Shown: positions 11,453-23,285, counted from the first letter of the stretch. The stretch is DNA of 64,000 bases from Omphiscola glabra (GCA_964017045.1 OZ024806.1:24911503-24975502); one strand, 5' to 3'. Notes: generated from the letters alone by a model not told the origin. Numbers and translations: made by a program.

Positions 11453-12346
11453 TCTGTACTAACAAATAGAAGCACATTGCACATCCGTAATAACGCACTT
11501 TACGTAGACAGTGTAGGTGAAGATGTTCTGGCTGTTTAGAATGTGTTCTGGACACTGTCCACGTCTCGTTAGAATACATGTTAATACGATTGCTCTATTT
11601 ACTTTCAACTCAGTGACAAGACAGGCCCTTTCGCCTCAAAATACTTTTGCGTAGCCTTCCGAGCGCAACACTTGTTTTGGATATTAATATTTTAAAGCCT
11701 TCCCACCCCCCACCCCACCTTTGTACACTGCAGATTTATTACGTCATATTTAAATTGACAATTTTTCCGTAAAATAAAAAAAAGTATTACGCACCAAACA
11801 CATTTGTGGTATTTTAAGAATTTCAAATAGTGCAGTTTTCGGAAATTTTATTTTCTACGCTATTGAACTCACCATTCCACTTTACTTTCTTTCATATTTA
11901 GAGAATTCTATTGATTGATGTTAAAATTGCTTAAATTTCCTCATATACATATGACTTCAAATCATAAATCACAAATTTTTTTTCACTTCTCTTGGTAATT
12001 ATTAATTAACAAAATTTAGAAGTCAATTTTTTCCTGCAATTTAAATTACATTGTAATTTCATTTTTTAGGGGCCGAGATCAAGGAAAAAATACTTGTAGA
12101 GGGGTCATGATATTGAAAAATTTCGGAAATCTTGAATAACACTGTAGACCGATGAGTCCAATTTCTTCGATACTACACTTAAACTCGAGCTCTACAAGCT
12201 TGATCTTAATCCAATTAATTGATGCTCAGACGCCAAATCAAATAAAGTAAGCACCGGTAAGTCCAATTCGATAGTCATCTTGCTGTGACTACAGCCACAT
12301 CCGTGTTACACAACATTAAATAGGACATTTCCGATTTCAACCCACC
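11450..12346. other. AT-rich single-copy stretch
   Basis: No gene, repeat or transposon end recognised. Confidence 0.5.
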
Positions 12347-12567
12347 CATTTTACCAGTGGCGTAGTGAGGGGGGGGCAAGGGGGCATCATGCCCTGGGCG
12401 CTACTCACAAAGGGGCGCCAAATGGTATATTTTATTATAATATTGTATGGTTTTCGAATAGGGGGGGCGCTAAAAAGGTATTGGGGGCGCTAATAAGGTA
12501 TTGGGGGGCGCTAATAATGTATTGTGCCCCGGGCGCGAGTTAAGCTTGCTACGCCACTGAATTTTAC
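12347..12567. mobile_element. Non-autonomous hAT-like element (205 bp)
   Basis: The element 12355-12559 starts CAGTGGCGTAGTG and ends TTGCTACGCCACTG, an inverted pair. It is flanked by cattttac (12347-12354) and aattttac (12560-12567), a duplication with 7 of 8 matches. The interior contains repeated ggggggcgctaa phrases and no coding frame. Similar termini occur alone near 18652 and 24946, so this is a small dispersed family. Confidence 0.8.
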
Positions 12568-13115
12568 TACTGTGCAGCTTCAGCCGTGTTACGAAACACT
12601 AAATACCGAAAGGTCCGATTCCAGTGAACCCATGCTAAGACTAGACACCATCCCAGCCACGTCCAGCCTTGCCCAGTTGACCAGTACATAACAGTTAAGT
12701 CTCTCTCTATCCCGTGCCTAGTCCTATTGACCAGTGAATGCAAGTTAAGTCTCCCTCCATCACGTGATCAAGTTAAAAGCCACTTAATGCAGGGGCGTAC
12801 TCGCGCCAACTCCGGTTCCCCGTGTGGGTATATAAATATTGTAGCAGTTGTTCCACAATTGGATTTGTTTCAAACAAAGTCAAGACTACAATGGCCGAGG
12901 ATCGATTGGCAAATTGAATACCAATGGCGGGTGAGGACTAACTAGACGGGAGTTTGTATAGGAATTCAGTTGCGACTATTATGTTTGCCGGCATATGATT
13001 TCAACATTTAGTATGTTCTTTTTGGACATCGTGTCACAAGTATCAACAATTCGTGGGTCGTGTATCGACATTGCGTTAGAAATTTTAAAAATAGTTTTTA
13101 CTTTATCGACATGGT
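12568..13115. other. Single-copy stretch, nothing recognised
   Basis: Contains a 72-codon forward frame without family resemblance. No other signal was seen. Confidence 0.45.
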
Positions 13116-13556
13116 GATAGAAATACCAACATTTAGTTGGTACGTTCAAGGCATGCCATTACAAATATCAACAATCAGTTGGTACGTTCAAGCCATGCCA
13201 TTACAATTTTTAACAACAATCAATTGGTGCATTCAAGGCATGCCATTACAAATACCAACAATCAGTTGGTAGATTCAAGGCATGCCAGTGCAAATATCAA
13301 CAATCAGTTGGTACGTTCAAGGCATGCCATTACAAATATCAACAATCAGTTGGTACGTTCAAGGCATGCCATTACAAATATCAACAATCAGTTGGTAGGT
13401 TCAAGGAATGCCATTGCAAATATCAACAATCAGTTGGTAGGGTCAAGGAATGCCATTACAAATATCAACAATCAGTTGGTACGTTCAAGGCATGCCATTA
13501 CAAATATCAACAATCAGTTGGTACGTTCAAGGCATGCCATGGCAAATATCAACAGT
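13116..13556. repeat. 42-bp minisatellite, about 10 copies
   Basis: Direct copies of a 42-bp unit with ggtacgttcaaggcatgcc and atcaacaatcagtt. The period is divisible by three, producing a 145-codon forward frame with a 14-residue periodic peptide (NQLVRSRHAITNIN). I regard it as a repeat artefact. Confidence 0.95.
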
Positions 13557-13559
13557 AGG

Positions 13560-13900
13560 CTGACCACTTGTTGACGTGACATTGATATTTCAGCAGAGAT
13601 TACAATCAAATGTGCTTGAAACAAAAGTCTGTTACAAGACAACTGTCTGCTCGACAAAAGTCAGTTTATGTGAGTAATCTAGATTAAATAGCTGAACATG
13701 TCGTTGTTCTAATAGACTCAACAGTTATCTAGACGGGGAATTTTTAAAAAAAATAATGATACAAAACTAAGAACACTTCTAAGTAAGATAAATATTAGAC
13801 AGTTAAAAAAAGGACTCTTCTACTAATGAATTTCATAACAGACAAACATGGACACATACGGACACCGAAAAACATAGATACATACCGACACTCACAAACA
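13560..13900. other. No recognisable feature
   Basis: Short AT-rich spacer between two arrays. Confidence 0.5.
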
Positions 13901-13904
13901 AACA

Positions 13905-14006
13905 CATACTGACACAGACACACATTAGCAGAGTGACACAGACACACATTAGCACTGTGACACAGACACACATTAGCACAGTGACACAGACACACATTAG
14001 CACAGT
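13905..14006. repeat. 24-bp minisatellite, about 4 copies
   Basis: Copies of a 24-bp unit with gacacagacacacattagca. It continues into CA-rich sequence up to the next array. Confidence 0.9.
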
Positions 14007-14105
14007 GTCATACGAAAACAAACGCACGATATCACATAAACAATAGTCACAACAATTGGAACAATTACCCATAACACCAACACCCCCACACACACACATA
14101 CACAT

Positions 14106-15412
14106 ACACCCTGAGCTATTGTCCTAGTTAATCAGACCAGACAATGACTTCCACGGAAGCTGCCCTCTTACAGACACACACACCCTGTGCTATTGTCATA
14201 CTTAATCAGACCAGACATCGTCGTCCACGGAAGCTGCCCTCTTACAGACACATACACCCTGTGCTATTGTCATACTTAATCAGACCAGACTACGACGTCC
14301 ACGGAAGCTGCCCTCTTACAGACACACACACCCTGTGCTATTGTCATACTTAATCAGACCAGACATCGTCGTCCACGGAAGCTGCCCTCTTACAGACACA
14401 CACACCCTGTGCTATTGTCATACTTAATCAGACCAGACATCGTCGTCCACGGAAGCTGCCCTCTTACAGACACACACCCTGTGCTATTGTCCTAGTTAAT
14501 CAGACCAGACTACGACGTCCACGGAAGCTGCCCTCTTACAGACACACACCCTGTGCTATTGTCATAGTTAATCAGACCAGACATCGTCGTCCACGGAAGC
14601 TGCCCTCTTACAGACACACACCCTGTGCTATTGTCCTAGTTAATCAGACCAGACTACGACGTCCACGGAAGCTGCCCTCTTACAGACACACACCCTGTGC
14701 TATTGTCATAGTTAATCAGACCAGATAATGACGTACATGGAAGCTGCCCTCTTACAGACACACACCCTGTGCTATTGTCCTAGTTAATCAGACTAGACAG
14801 TGACGTCATCGGAAGATGCCATCTTCCAGACACACACACCCTGTGCTATTGTCCTAGCTAATCAGACCAGACTACGACGTCCACGGAAGCTGCCCTCTTA
14901 CAGACACACACCCTGTGCTATTGTCATACTTAATCAGACCAGACTACGACGTCCATGGAAGCAGCCATCTTCCAGACACACACACCCTGTGCTATTGTCC
15001 TAGCTAATCAGACAAGACAGTGACGTCATCGGAAGCTGCCATCTTCCAGACAAACACACCCTGTGCTATTGTCCTAGCTAATCAGACAAGACAGTGACGT
15101 CATCGGAAGCTGCCATCTTCCACACACACACCCTGTGCTATTGTCCTAGCTAATCAGACAAGACAGTGACGTCATCGGAAGCTGCCATCTTCCAGACACA
15201 CACACCCTGTGCTATTGTCCTAGCTAATCAGACAAGACAGTGACGTCATCGGAAGCTGCCATCTTCCAGACACACACACCCTGTGCTATTGTCCTAGCTA
15301 ATCAGACAAGACAGTGACGTCATCGGAAGCTGCCATCTTCCACACACACCCTGAGCTATTGTCATAGTTAATCAGACCAGACAATGACATCCACGGAAGC
15401 TGCCATCTTCCA
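14106..15412. repeat. About 74-bp minisatellite, 17-18 copies
   Basis: Direct copies of a 72-76 bp unit with ccctgtgctattgtcctag, aatcagaccagac and ggaagctgcc. Left copies carry cgacgtccacgg and right copies carry cagtgacgtcatcgg. The TGACGTCA palindrome of a cAMP response element occurs in six units between about 14798 and 15325. Two subfamilies have therefore expanded side by side. Confidence 0.95.
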
Positions 15413-15704
15413 AACAATCAACATAACCAAGATTTTATTACGCGCCTAAGAAGAAAAAAAAACAACTCTTGTCTCTTCTTCATGTAGTGTTGTGCTCCTG
15501 GTGGTAGTTGGTTTAGTAATGGACCAATCACGACATTCAAGACGATTTTGTTTAAACGAGATCAATTGGCCAAAGGTCACATGCCCAAATGGCCGCTTGA
15601 TTGGGATGATGATGATGATGATTAAAATGATGAAACAATAATTTCGATAACATAAAAAAATGGGTATTCTTAAGAATTAAAATTAAAAGATAAGTTAAAC
15701 ACGA
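15413..15704. other. Spacer with (GAT)n tract
   Basis: Single-copy DNA with a (GAT)6 run at about 15605-15622. Such tracts end several LINE fragments in this window, but no LINE coding remnant is visible upstream here. Confidence 0.5.
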
Positions 15705-15707
15705 AAA

Positions 15708-16013
15708 AATAATCGATTACATTATTCTTAGATTAACAAAGTTGAAATAATCGATTATATTATAATTAGATTAACAAAGTTTAAATAATCGATTACACTA
15801 TTCTTAGATTAACAAAGTTGAAATAATCGATTATATTATAATTAGATTAACAAAGTTTAAATAATCGATTACATTATTCTTAGATTAGCGAAGTTGAAAT
15901 AATCGATTATAGTTATAATTAGATTAACAAAGTTTAAATAATGGATTACATTATTATTAGATTAACAAGTTGAAATAATCGATTACACTATTCTCAGATT
16001 AACAAAGTTGAAA
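15708..16013. repeat. 38-bp AT-rich array with dimeric structure
   Basis: Eight copies of a roughly 38-bp unit with ataatcgatta and agattaacaaagtt. Two variants alternate (cattattctt with gttgaa, and tattataatt with gtttaa), giving a 76-bp dimer as the effective period. Each unit contains the palindrome AATCGATT or a close variant. Confidence 0.9.
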
Positions 16014-16134
16014 TGATAAAAATACAGATGTATTTAGGTAAGATTAATTTAATAAAATAACGAATAATTAATAATAATTTTAATGCCAAATGAAGTGTTA
16101 CAATAAAGATAGCTCTCTATATTTAGCATGTAAA

Positions 16135-16180
16135 CCAGGGATTCTTAAACTTTTTGAAGCGCCGCAACACATTTTATTCT
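16135..16180 (+). mobile_element. Solitary hAT-like 5' terminus
   Basis: CAGGGATTCTTAAACTTTTT followed by GAAGCGCCGCAAC is typical of a hAT end. No matching right end was found nearby. The right-end counterpart of the same family appears at 35460-35501. Confidence 0.45.
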
Positions 16181-16398
16181 AAAAACATGCCTCCCACCCC
16201 ACGATAAAAATGCTTATAAACTTTTTTTTTTAAATATTTTTTTCTGGGTCTTCCCGTACTCATGGACACTGTCTTATCCACCCCTTTCCACGCCCACAGT
16301 GGATGCGGGCACACCAAGTTACGCAGTCTCGTGTAAACTTACAAGTCCAAAATATCTTCATACTTCGCTTCTGGTGAAAATTGACCCTCCATACATGC

Positions 16399-16610
16399 CA
16401 ACTGTAATGTTACAATTAGTCAAAGACATCTTCGTATAGGTGATAACTGTAATGTTACACTAAGTCAAAGACATCTTCGTACAGGTGCTAACTGTAATGC
16501 TACAATAAGTCAAACACATCTTCGTACAGGTGCTAACTGTAATGCTACAAATACGTCAGAGACATCTTCATAGAGTTGCTAACTATAATATTGCATTAAG
16601 TACAGGAGAG
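16399..16610. repeat. 45-bp minisatellite, five copies
   Basis: Copies of a 45-46 bp unit starting aactgtaatgttac and containing gacatcttcgtacaggtg. The rightmost copy is the most diverged. Confidence 0.9.
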
Positions 16611-17014
16611 TACTCCATTTTCTCCAGCAAAAATGTCTTTACACAATCTTAACCACCTCTAGCCCAGCCATCCGCAGATAACTCTAGCACTAACTAAGAT
16701 TATTCCCCTGTCTGTAATTGCGCGTCCTTACCGACTGACGTCACTGCCCAGAATCTGAATATTCCGTGACAGACTAGTGACTAAGTCAGTGCCGGCGAGC
16801 ACGCAGATTTTAAGTGCCGAAAACAGTGGGGAGCCTCGTACAGTTAGTCGTATTATGTTTATCGAGGGCACGACCTCATCTGTCTCTGTTACAAAAAAAC
16901 GTCTTTGATATCGGGGTCGGGTACAGTGATGGTGGTGGGTGTTAAAGTGTAGTAAGTAAGGCAATAAGTATACAGATTCTAGCTTAGTTGATATAAATAT
17001 ATTGATTGATAGCG

Positions 17015-17209
17015 CAGCGGCACACAGCGTGTGTTTCGCGACCCCTTTTGTGGTCGAACGACCCTTTCCCAGGGGTCGCCTAAGAGCATGGGTCTAAAAA
17101 CATGTACAATACAGTTATGAAGTAGTAACGAAAATAATTGTGTGGTTGGGTGTCCCACAACATGATAACCTGTTTTAGGGGTCGCAGCATTTGGAAGGTG
17201 GGAACCAGT
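17015..17209 (+). mobile_element. Diverged SPIN-like hAT element
   Basis: The body aligns by eye along its length with the better preserved element at 28912-29096. Shared blocks are CGCGACCCCTTTTG, GTCGAACGACCCTTTCCC, AGGGGTCGCCTAAGA, TACAGTTATG, AACATGA and GGGTCGC, ending in ...AAGGTGGGAACCAGT. Both termini are eroded and no 8-bp duplication remains, so this is an older insertion of the same family. There is no coding content. Confidence 0.7.
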
Positions 17210-17270
17210 TATATACCGCTTGTATCCATGCTATTTTAGCATGCTCACTGCGCTGTCAGCGATGGCACTT

Positions 17271-17340
17271 TGGTGGGGATTGATCTTCAGACCATGAACT
17301 TGTGATTGGATCATTTTAGACCACTCGGCCACCCAGCACT
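17271..17340 (-). other. tRNA-like sequence, probably a SINE head
   Basis: On the minus strand the segment begins GCTGGGTGGCCGAGTGGTC, resembling the 5' half of a Ser/Leu-type tRNA with its pol III A box (TGGCCGAGTGG). About 40 bases later, agatcaatccc sits where the B box should be but is badly decayed. It is unlikely to be a working tRNA. A tRNA-derived SINE remnant is more plausible. Confidence 0.5.
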
Positions 17341-17400
17341 TTATATGCGGATAGATCTTTTGGGGGCGTAAAATTTCATGACTAAAATGCCACCTCTTTT

Positions 17401-18045
17401 AAGCCACATATTAACTACCCCAGACAACATTAGTCTGAGATCAATATCTTACAAGCCATACTATAAACTCCCCAGACAAAATTAGTCTGAGATCAATATC
17501 TTACAAGCCATACTATCAAATACCCCAGACAACATTAGTCTGAAATCAATATCTTACAAGCCATACTATCAACTCCCCCATACAACATTAGTCTGAGATC
17601 AATATCTTACAAGCCATACTATCTACTCCCCCAGACTACATTAGTCTGAGATCAATATCTTACAAGCCATACTATCAAATACCCAAACAACATTAGTCTG
17701 AGATCAATATCTTACAAGCCATACTATCAACTCCCCCAAACAACATTAGTCTGAGATCAATATCTTACAAGCCACCTATCAGCTCCCCCAGACAACATTA
17801 TTCTGAGATCAATATCTTACAAGCCATACTATCAACTCCCCCAGACAACATTAGTCTGAGATCAATATCTTACAAGCCATACTATTAACTCCCCCAGACA
17901 ACATTAGTCTGAGATCAATATCTTACAAGCCACTTATCAGCTCCCCCAGACAACATTAGTCTGAGATCAATATCTTACAAGCCATACTATCAGCTCCCCC
18001 AGACAACATTAGTCTGAGATCAATATCTTACAAGCCATACATAAC
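17401..18045. repeat. About 52-bp minisatellite, 12 copies
   Basis: Highly uniform copies of a 50-53 bp unit containing cagacaacattagtctgaga and tcaatatcttacaagcc. The main variation is a short indel after caagcca. Confidence 0.95.
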
Positions 18046-18392
18046 TGATTCACTATTGGTGGTTTACTTTCCTTTCCCGCACTGTTAGAAATATGAGAGA
18101 TAGCAAACACAGAGTGGGTGGGGAACCCCGAGAAAAAGACGAAACAAAGCAGCCTAACGTATGCAATAACTTCTTTAACGCGGCACTTCCATAGCAGCGT
18201 TCGGTCATTCTGAATAATACGTTATCCGAAACACCACCCTACCCCCAACCAAAAAAAAAATAATAAATAAAAATCCCAATCTGTTCGGATAATCGACGCT
18301 GTGCTGTAATCAAACTTTAAAAACATGCGGATATATGTGATTCTGAAAACACGGGTGTGGGGGAAAAATGGGGGGGGGGGGTGAAACAAATG

Positions 18393-18510
18393 ATAACGTA
18401 GATCTGTAACAGAGTTTCTAACTCCACAAGTGATTACCTAGATCTGTCTGACAGAGTATCCGACTCAACAAATCGTAACCTAGATCTGTCTGACAGATCT
18501 GTAACATTGG
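18393..18510. repeat. About 40-bp repeat, three copies
   Basis: Three copies around cctagatctgtctgacagag, the last truncated. Immediately right, caaatggcc/caaatggac phrases recur four times (18515-18580). Confidence 0.75.
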
Positions 18511-18589
18511 CCGCTGGTCAAATGGACATTCGTGGAAATGGCCCAGCGGTCAAATGGCCCGGCGCGGTCAAATGGCCAGGTTTTCAAAG

Positions 18590-18652
18590 TGGCTGCGACT
18601 AATCGTACCATCCCCACATCCAGGGGCATCATTCACCCTTGCTACGCCACTG
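18590..18652. mobile_element. Solitary CAGTGGCGTAG-type terminus
   Basis: The end ...CCTTGCTACGCCACTG matches the right terminus of the 12355-12559 element. The left end is missing. Confidence 0.5.
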
Positions 18653-19142
18653 AATCCATTTAAAAAGTTTAAAAAATTACTGCAAATATTTGGAATATTG
18701 GATAGGACAAACCGAATTAAAAAACATATTGGTCTTCAAAACAAATTGTAAATATAACAAATTATCTGTCTGTACATTGTGCCCTCGAGATATTATTATT
18801 CTCAAATGGTTTCCATTTATTGTACTAAAAAAATAATTAAAAAAAACAAAAAGACATCTCCTTAAGAAAAAAGTATTGTTTCGTTATTTTGAAATGAGCT
18901 TTTCGTGACGTTTTTCATCAGCTATTATTATGTTTCTAATCATTTTCAGATTTTGTTTCGTTTTTTACCTTTCAAATCAATGTGGTTTTCTTTCGGCTTT
19001 AATAAAGTTATGTCGTAGTTTATTTTAACATGAGTTTTAAATAGCTTTGTGGAAGCTTCACCTTCCGGGTTATAACTAGATTATTGATATTTGTGTGTGT
19101 GTGGTACAGTAGTAGACAGCCGACGTTTTAATCAAGGTTACG
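18653..19142. other. AT-rich stretch, nothing recognised
   Basis: Contains a short GT run near 19094. No other signal. Confidence 0.5.
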
Positions 19143-19212
19143 GAGCGGATCTCGGAGCTTTATCCCGAAGCTGCATCCCGGAGCTGTATCCCGAAGCGTA
19201 TCCCGGAGCTCT
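19143..19212. repeat. 13-bp repeat, five copies
   Basis: Five near-copies of cggagctgtatcc / cgaagctgcatcc, higher in GC than the surroundings. Confidence 0.85.
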
Positions 19213-19817
19213 GGAGTCTGGTCTCTTTGTACGGAGCTGGAAAGAATTATGCGTGCTCGGAGCTCCAAATTTTTATTTGTAAAGAAATTCAAAAAGTGGG
19301 TTGCAAGGTTTATTGCCACCCATGGCTAGCAAAGATTTTGTACGCCAACTTCCAGAACAAATATGCATTTTCCCCAAAATACAGCCCTTCAATATAAATG
19401 AAAAAATGAGAGACCCAGTGTTGCATGCTCCCCTCCACCCCCTTCCCTCGCCATTGAAAACAACATTTAAAAGTACAAAATATAATTTCTGTAATGTTTC
19501 AGAAATTTCATTACATTAAAAATATTTATAAATTTATTGAACAACCTTTGAGGACGCATTTTTATAATCTTGTTTACATTCAATATTTTTTTAGAAATGA
19601 TTCTATGCTCAGAAATCTATGTGCAACTCTTGTGTAGTTTTGACGTGTCTTTGGCCATTTTTTTTTACCAAGATTTGCCGTTCGAATTCTTTGTGCGGTC
19701 TCTGCTAAAAGTGTATTCGATTTTGGTTTAAGGAAACATTTTGAAATCCGCGTCATTTCAATGATGACATAACGTGACCGTGCTATGCTTGGCGTTTGTG
19801 CTTCTACAAAGAGCATG
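19213..19817. other. No recognisable feature
   Basis: Single-copy DNA with short chance frames only. Confidence 0.5.
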
Positions 19818-20318
19818 AGAGGGGTGCTTTGTGATCTGAGAGAGCTACATTGTGATCTGAGAGAGCTACATTGTGATCTGAGAGAGCTACATTGTGATCT
19901 GAGAGAGCTACATTGGGATCTGAGAGAGCTACATTGGGATCTGAGAGAGCTACATTGGGATCTGAGAGAGCTACATTGGGATCTGAGAGAGCTACATTGT
20001 GATCTGAGAGAGCTACATTGGGATCTGAGAGAGCTACATTGTGATCTGATAGAGCTACATTGGGATCTAAGAGAGCTAAATTGGGATCTAAAAGAGCGAT
20101 ATTGTGATATGGGAGAGCTACATTGGGATCTGAGAGAGCGATATTGTGATGTGAGAGAGCTACATTGTGATCTGAGAGAGCTATTGAACTCTAATAGGAA
20201 TTCATTGTGATTTTAGAGAGGGATACAGTTGTGATCTGAGAAAGCTACATTGGATTCTAAGAGAGCTACATTGACTTCTGAGAGAGCTTCATTGAATTCT
20301 AAGAGAGCTACATTTTTA
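19818..20318. repeat. 21-bp minisatellite, about 23 copies
   Basis: Copies of gtgatctgagagagctacat(t), period 21, gradually decaying after about 20090. It gives a 141-codon forward frame repeating CDLRELH. I interpret this as an artefact of a stop-free period divisible by three. Confidence 0.95.
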
Positions 20319-20391
20319 TCTGATGCGATAATGGATAATTTGTTTAATTTAAATTTCTAATAATTCGTTATTTCTTTTACTTTTTTATCTG

Positions 20392-20416
20392 CTGTATAGG
20401 GCTTTTAGCCGAAACG
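20392..20416 (+). ncRNA. Hammerhead-core-like motif, degenerate copy
   Basis: ctgtatagggcttttagccg followed by aaacg. It shares the GGC-loop-GCCGAAACG block with minus-strand copies at 27033-27057 and 31141-31168, but its CTGANGA half is eroded (ctgtata). Confidence 0.3.
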
Positions 20417-20419
20417 TCC

Positions 20420-21139
20420 TTTTAAAACTCCTTTCTAAACACATCTTGGTTCACCATTTATTTGAATTTTAATATTTCAGCTTTGAAGATAGCGCATGAG
20501 TGAATCTCCAAGCTGAGAATTATGTGTACCAGGAATGTTTTGCAGAGGAGGTCGCATTTTTGAAATGACAAATTCTATGTGAGAAAAAAAAAACTTTTTG
20601 ACTCGCTTTCTGGTACGTGGTAACGCTTAACCATAGTACCGACTTCTTATTACCTTCTAGTCAGCTTTGGCAAGCTAAAGAAGAGCACTTAGAAATGAGC
20701 CCAAAGATGAAATTGCAGTCAGTGAGGAGAATTCATTTCATGAAATAGAAATCTCATCATTGAAGCCTGCCGCTGGTTTACAATTAAGAAGCGTCAGCAA
20801 ATTTAAAACCAAGACCCGAAGGACGATGCTTGTGTCCCTACAGACAAACTGATCGTGAGACGTGACCGTAGCACAGGCGTCCTTAGTAGACATCATATTA
20901 TTATTTGTGAAATATTTTTTTATCAGGGTAAAAATCATTTGAAATTTTGCGAGACGATTTTAGTGCCTTGTCCTTGTGCTGTGCATGGAATTTTATCGTT
21001 TGAATCACTATGAAAGGACTATTGTTTGATAATTTGTGGCGCCCCATGATGTTAACGCCCAGGTTGAGGACCCCTTATGCCATTACAATCACCGCCCTGA
21101 TACTAGCGCAGTCTCCTGCTTTTTCGACCCTACTACCAG
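20420..21139. other. Mostly featureless; one hAT-like end
   Basis: No gene recognised. At 21034-21075 the sequence ...GTTAACGCCCAGGTTGAGGACCCCT resembles a right-hand hAT terminus without a partner. Confidence 0.4.
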
Positions 21140-21438
21140 GTATGTTAGTTGAACATTGCGATCCTAGTTTATAACATGGCTAATGTTGTTTGAACATTGA
21201 TATCCTAGTTTATAACATGGCTAATGTTGGTTGAACATTGCGATCCTAGTTTATAACATGGCTAATGTTGATTGAACATTGATATTCTAGTTTATAACAA
21301 TAACATGGCTAATGTTGGTTGAACTTTGCGATCCTAGTTTATAACATGGCTAATGTTAGTTGAACATTGATATTCTAGTTTATAACATGGCTAATGTTGG
21401 TTGAGCATTGACATCCTGATTTATAACATGGCTAAGTG
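21140..21438. repeat. About 41-bp array, seven copies, dimeric
   Basis: Units contain tagtttataacatggctaat and alternate between ttgcgatcc and ttgatattc variants, so the effective period is about 82 bp. One unit has a small internal duplication (aacaataaca). Confidence 0.9.
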
Positions 21439-21719
21439 TTCATAATAGTCGATTTTTTAATTTAATCTAAACCCTTAGCATCCCTTCCACCACCCACCCC
21501 ACCCACCCCAACCGGTGAAAATAATCAATATTGGTAGTTTGCATGTGCTATTTTATTTCACCGCAGCGCTAGAGATGCACATGTAAATAATGTATACGGA
21601 GTCATTTTGCTTAAACCGTTCTAAGACTGTAGTTTTTTAAAACCACGGGACCTTAGCTCAGATTGAATGGTAGTGTACTAACCAAACAAAACCTTTACAG
21701 GAATTTTTAAAAAACATTC

Positions 21720-22075
21720 AACAGAATATTGAAGTCCTATTAAAGACATATTAAAGTCATATTGAATTCATATTGGAGTCATATCGTAGTCATTTTGAAG
21801 TCAGATCTAAGTCATATCGACGTTCGTGATACCCTCGCCGAGTAACCCTTCAACCAGTGAAATGTACTCTTCAATGCTAGGCACAAAAACATTGCAAATC
21901 GCCTCTTCATACATAGGAGCCAGAATGATCAATACATTCGATCGTCGGCCTTTAATTTATAGAAGAAGAAGCCATACTGAAATAATATTGAAATCATTTT
22001 CTAGTCCTATCTAAGTCATTTGAAGTGATACTGAAGTCATTCTGAAGTCATACTGAAGTCATATTGAAGTCATGG
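21720..22075. repeat. Degenerate gaagtcatatt repeat, interrupted
   Basis: Short degenerate copies of attgaagtcat lie at 21728-21820 and again at 21970-22075, separated by about 150 bp of unrelated sequence. The interruption may be an insertion, but I found no terminal repeats. Confidence 0.6.
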
Positions 22076-22192
22076 AAGCCCAAGGAAAAAAAATTAGGCA
22101 TTTTGGTTTCGTGTCATGCGATACTGACAATCAAATTAAGACGGGCAAGAGAGCACATTCTCAAGTTGGCGCATATTTTGATACAATCCCAT

Positions 22193-22286
22193 ACTAACAT
22201 CCAGCCCTCTGTTATAAATATCTAAATGTACCTCTAACATCCAGCCCTCTGTTATAAATATCTAAATGTACCTCTAACATCCAGGC
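22193..22286. repeat. 40-bp repeat, 2.3 copies
   Basis: Two nearly perfect copies of a 40-bp unit starting aacatccagccctctgttat plus a partial third. Confidence 0.9.
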
Positions 22287-22289
22287 TGA

Positions 22290-22924
22290 TTAACCGCTCT
22301 AAAAAGACAACAGATTATCGATTAATTGGCCAAAAAAATTTAATTATATTCATGACTTGTTATCAGCAGCATAATCGATGCGAAGCCAATATTCGAGATA
22401 TCAATATATATTTTTTTTTCTTTTTCATTTACCGCAGCTCGGGGCAGAACTGGAGCGGAACCGGAGATAACAACAACAAAAAATTACGGAGCGGCGCTGT
22501 AGCTGATTGGGAGAAAAGCTATAGTTTAAAAAAAAAATTGGAGCTGAAATCGAGATGAGCTCCGCGAGACAAAATCGGATCTACATTTCTAGGCATAATC
22601 CTGGTTAACAGGGCCTTGGTGAGAGCAGAAGCCCATACCCTGGCCGAAGCCTGAATGTGGGGGCCTGATCAAAAATACTCTCTAACTACGTTGTCTTTTG
22701 TAAGAGCAGCAACCACAAATTTCTACGCCAACTGAACGCAGCAGCAACAGTTTACAAAGCAGATACATGTCTTCATTGATACATTCAAGAGAGCGCACAC
22801 ACGTTCACATACTGTAATCATTGGATTTGGTGAGTCTTGCCTCACCGGCTCTCGTGAAAATAGGCAACATTGCCCCTAATGAGCCACTGAACGCTTGACG
22901 ATCCTGTGCTACTAGGATATTCAT
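22290..22924. other. No recognisable gene
   Basis: Single-copy DNA with several GC-richer patches (22435-22500, 22600-22680). Short frames lack family resemblance. Confidence 0.45.
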
Positions 22925-23285
22925 TACGACACGACTAGCACGTTCTTAGCACACTACTAACACGTTGTCATATCACTACTAGCATGTCAACACAATACTA
23001 GCACGTTCTCAGCCACTACTAGCACGTTCTCAGCACACTACTAGCACGCTCTCAGCACACTACTAGCACGCTCTAAGCACACTAATAGCACGGTCCCGAC
23101 ACACTTGTAGTACGTTTTCAACAAACTAACAGCCCATCTCTCAGCACTCACTAGCCACGATCTTTGCCTGCTACTAAAACGCTCTCAGCACTCACTAGCC
23201 ACGATCTTTGCCTGCTACTAGAACGCTCTCAGCACTCACTTGACACGATCTTTGCCTGCTACTAAAACGCTCTCAACATTTTATC
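22925..23285. repeat. 21-bp then 44-bp related tandem repeats
   Basis: From 22925 to about 23120, degenerate copies of tactagcacgttctcagcac (about 21 bp). From about 23120 to 23285, three copies of a 44-bp unit, cactcactagccacgatctt plus tgcctgctactaaaacgctctcag in two parts. The longer unit appears derived from the shorter one. Confidence 0.8.

Noticed and set aside
13137..13574. 145-codon frame repeating a 14-residue unit
   Set aside because: Explained entirely by the 42-bp repeat.
17271..17340. Functional tRNA gene
   Set aside because: The B box is decayed and the acceptor arms do not pair; a SINE remnant is more likely.
19785..20210. 141-codon frame repeating CDLRELH
   Set aside because: Period 21 is divisible by three; the frame starts and ends with the array.
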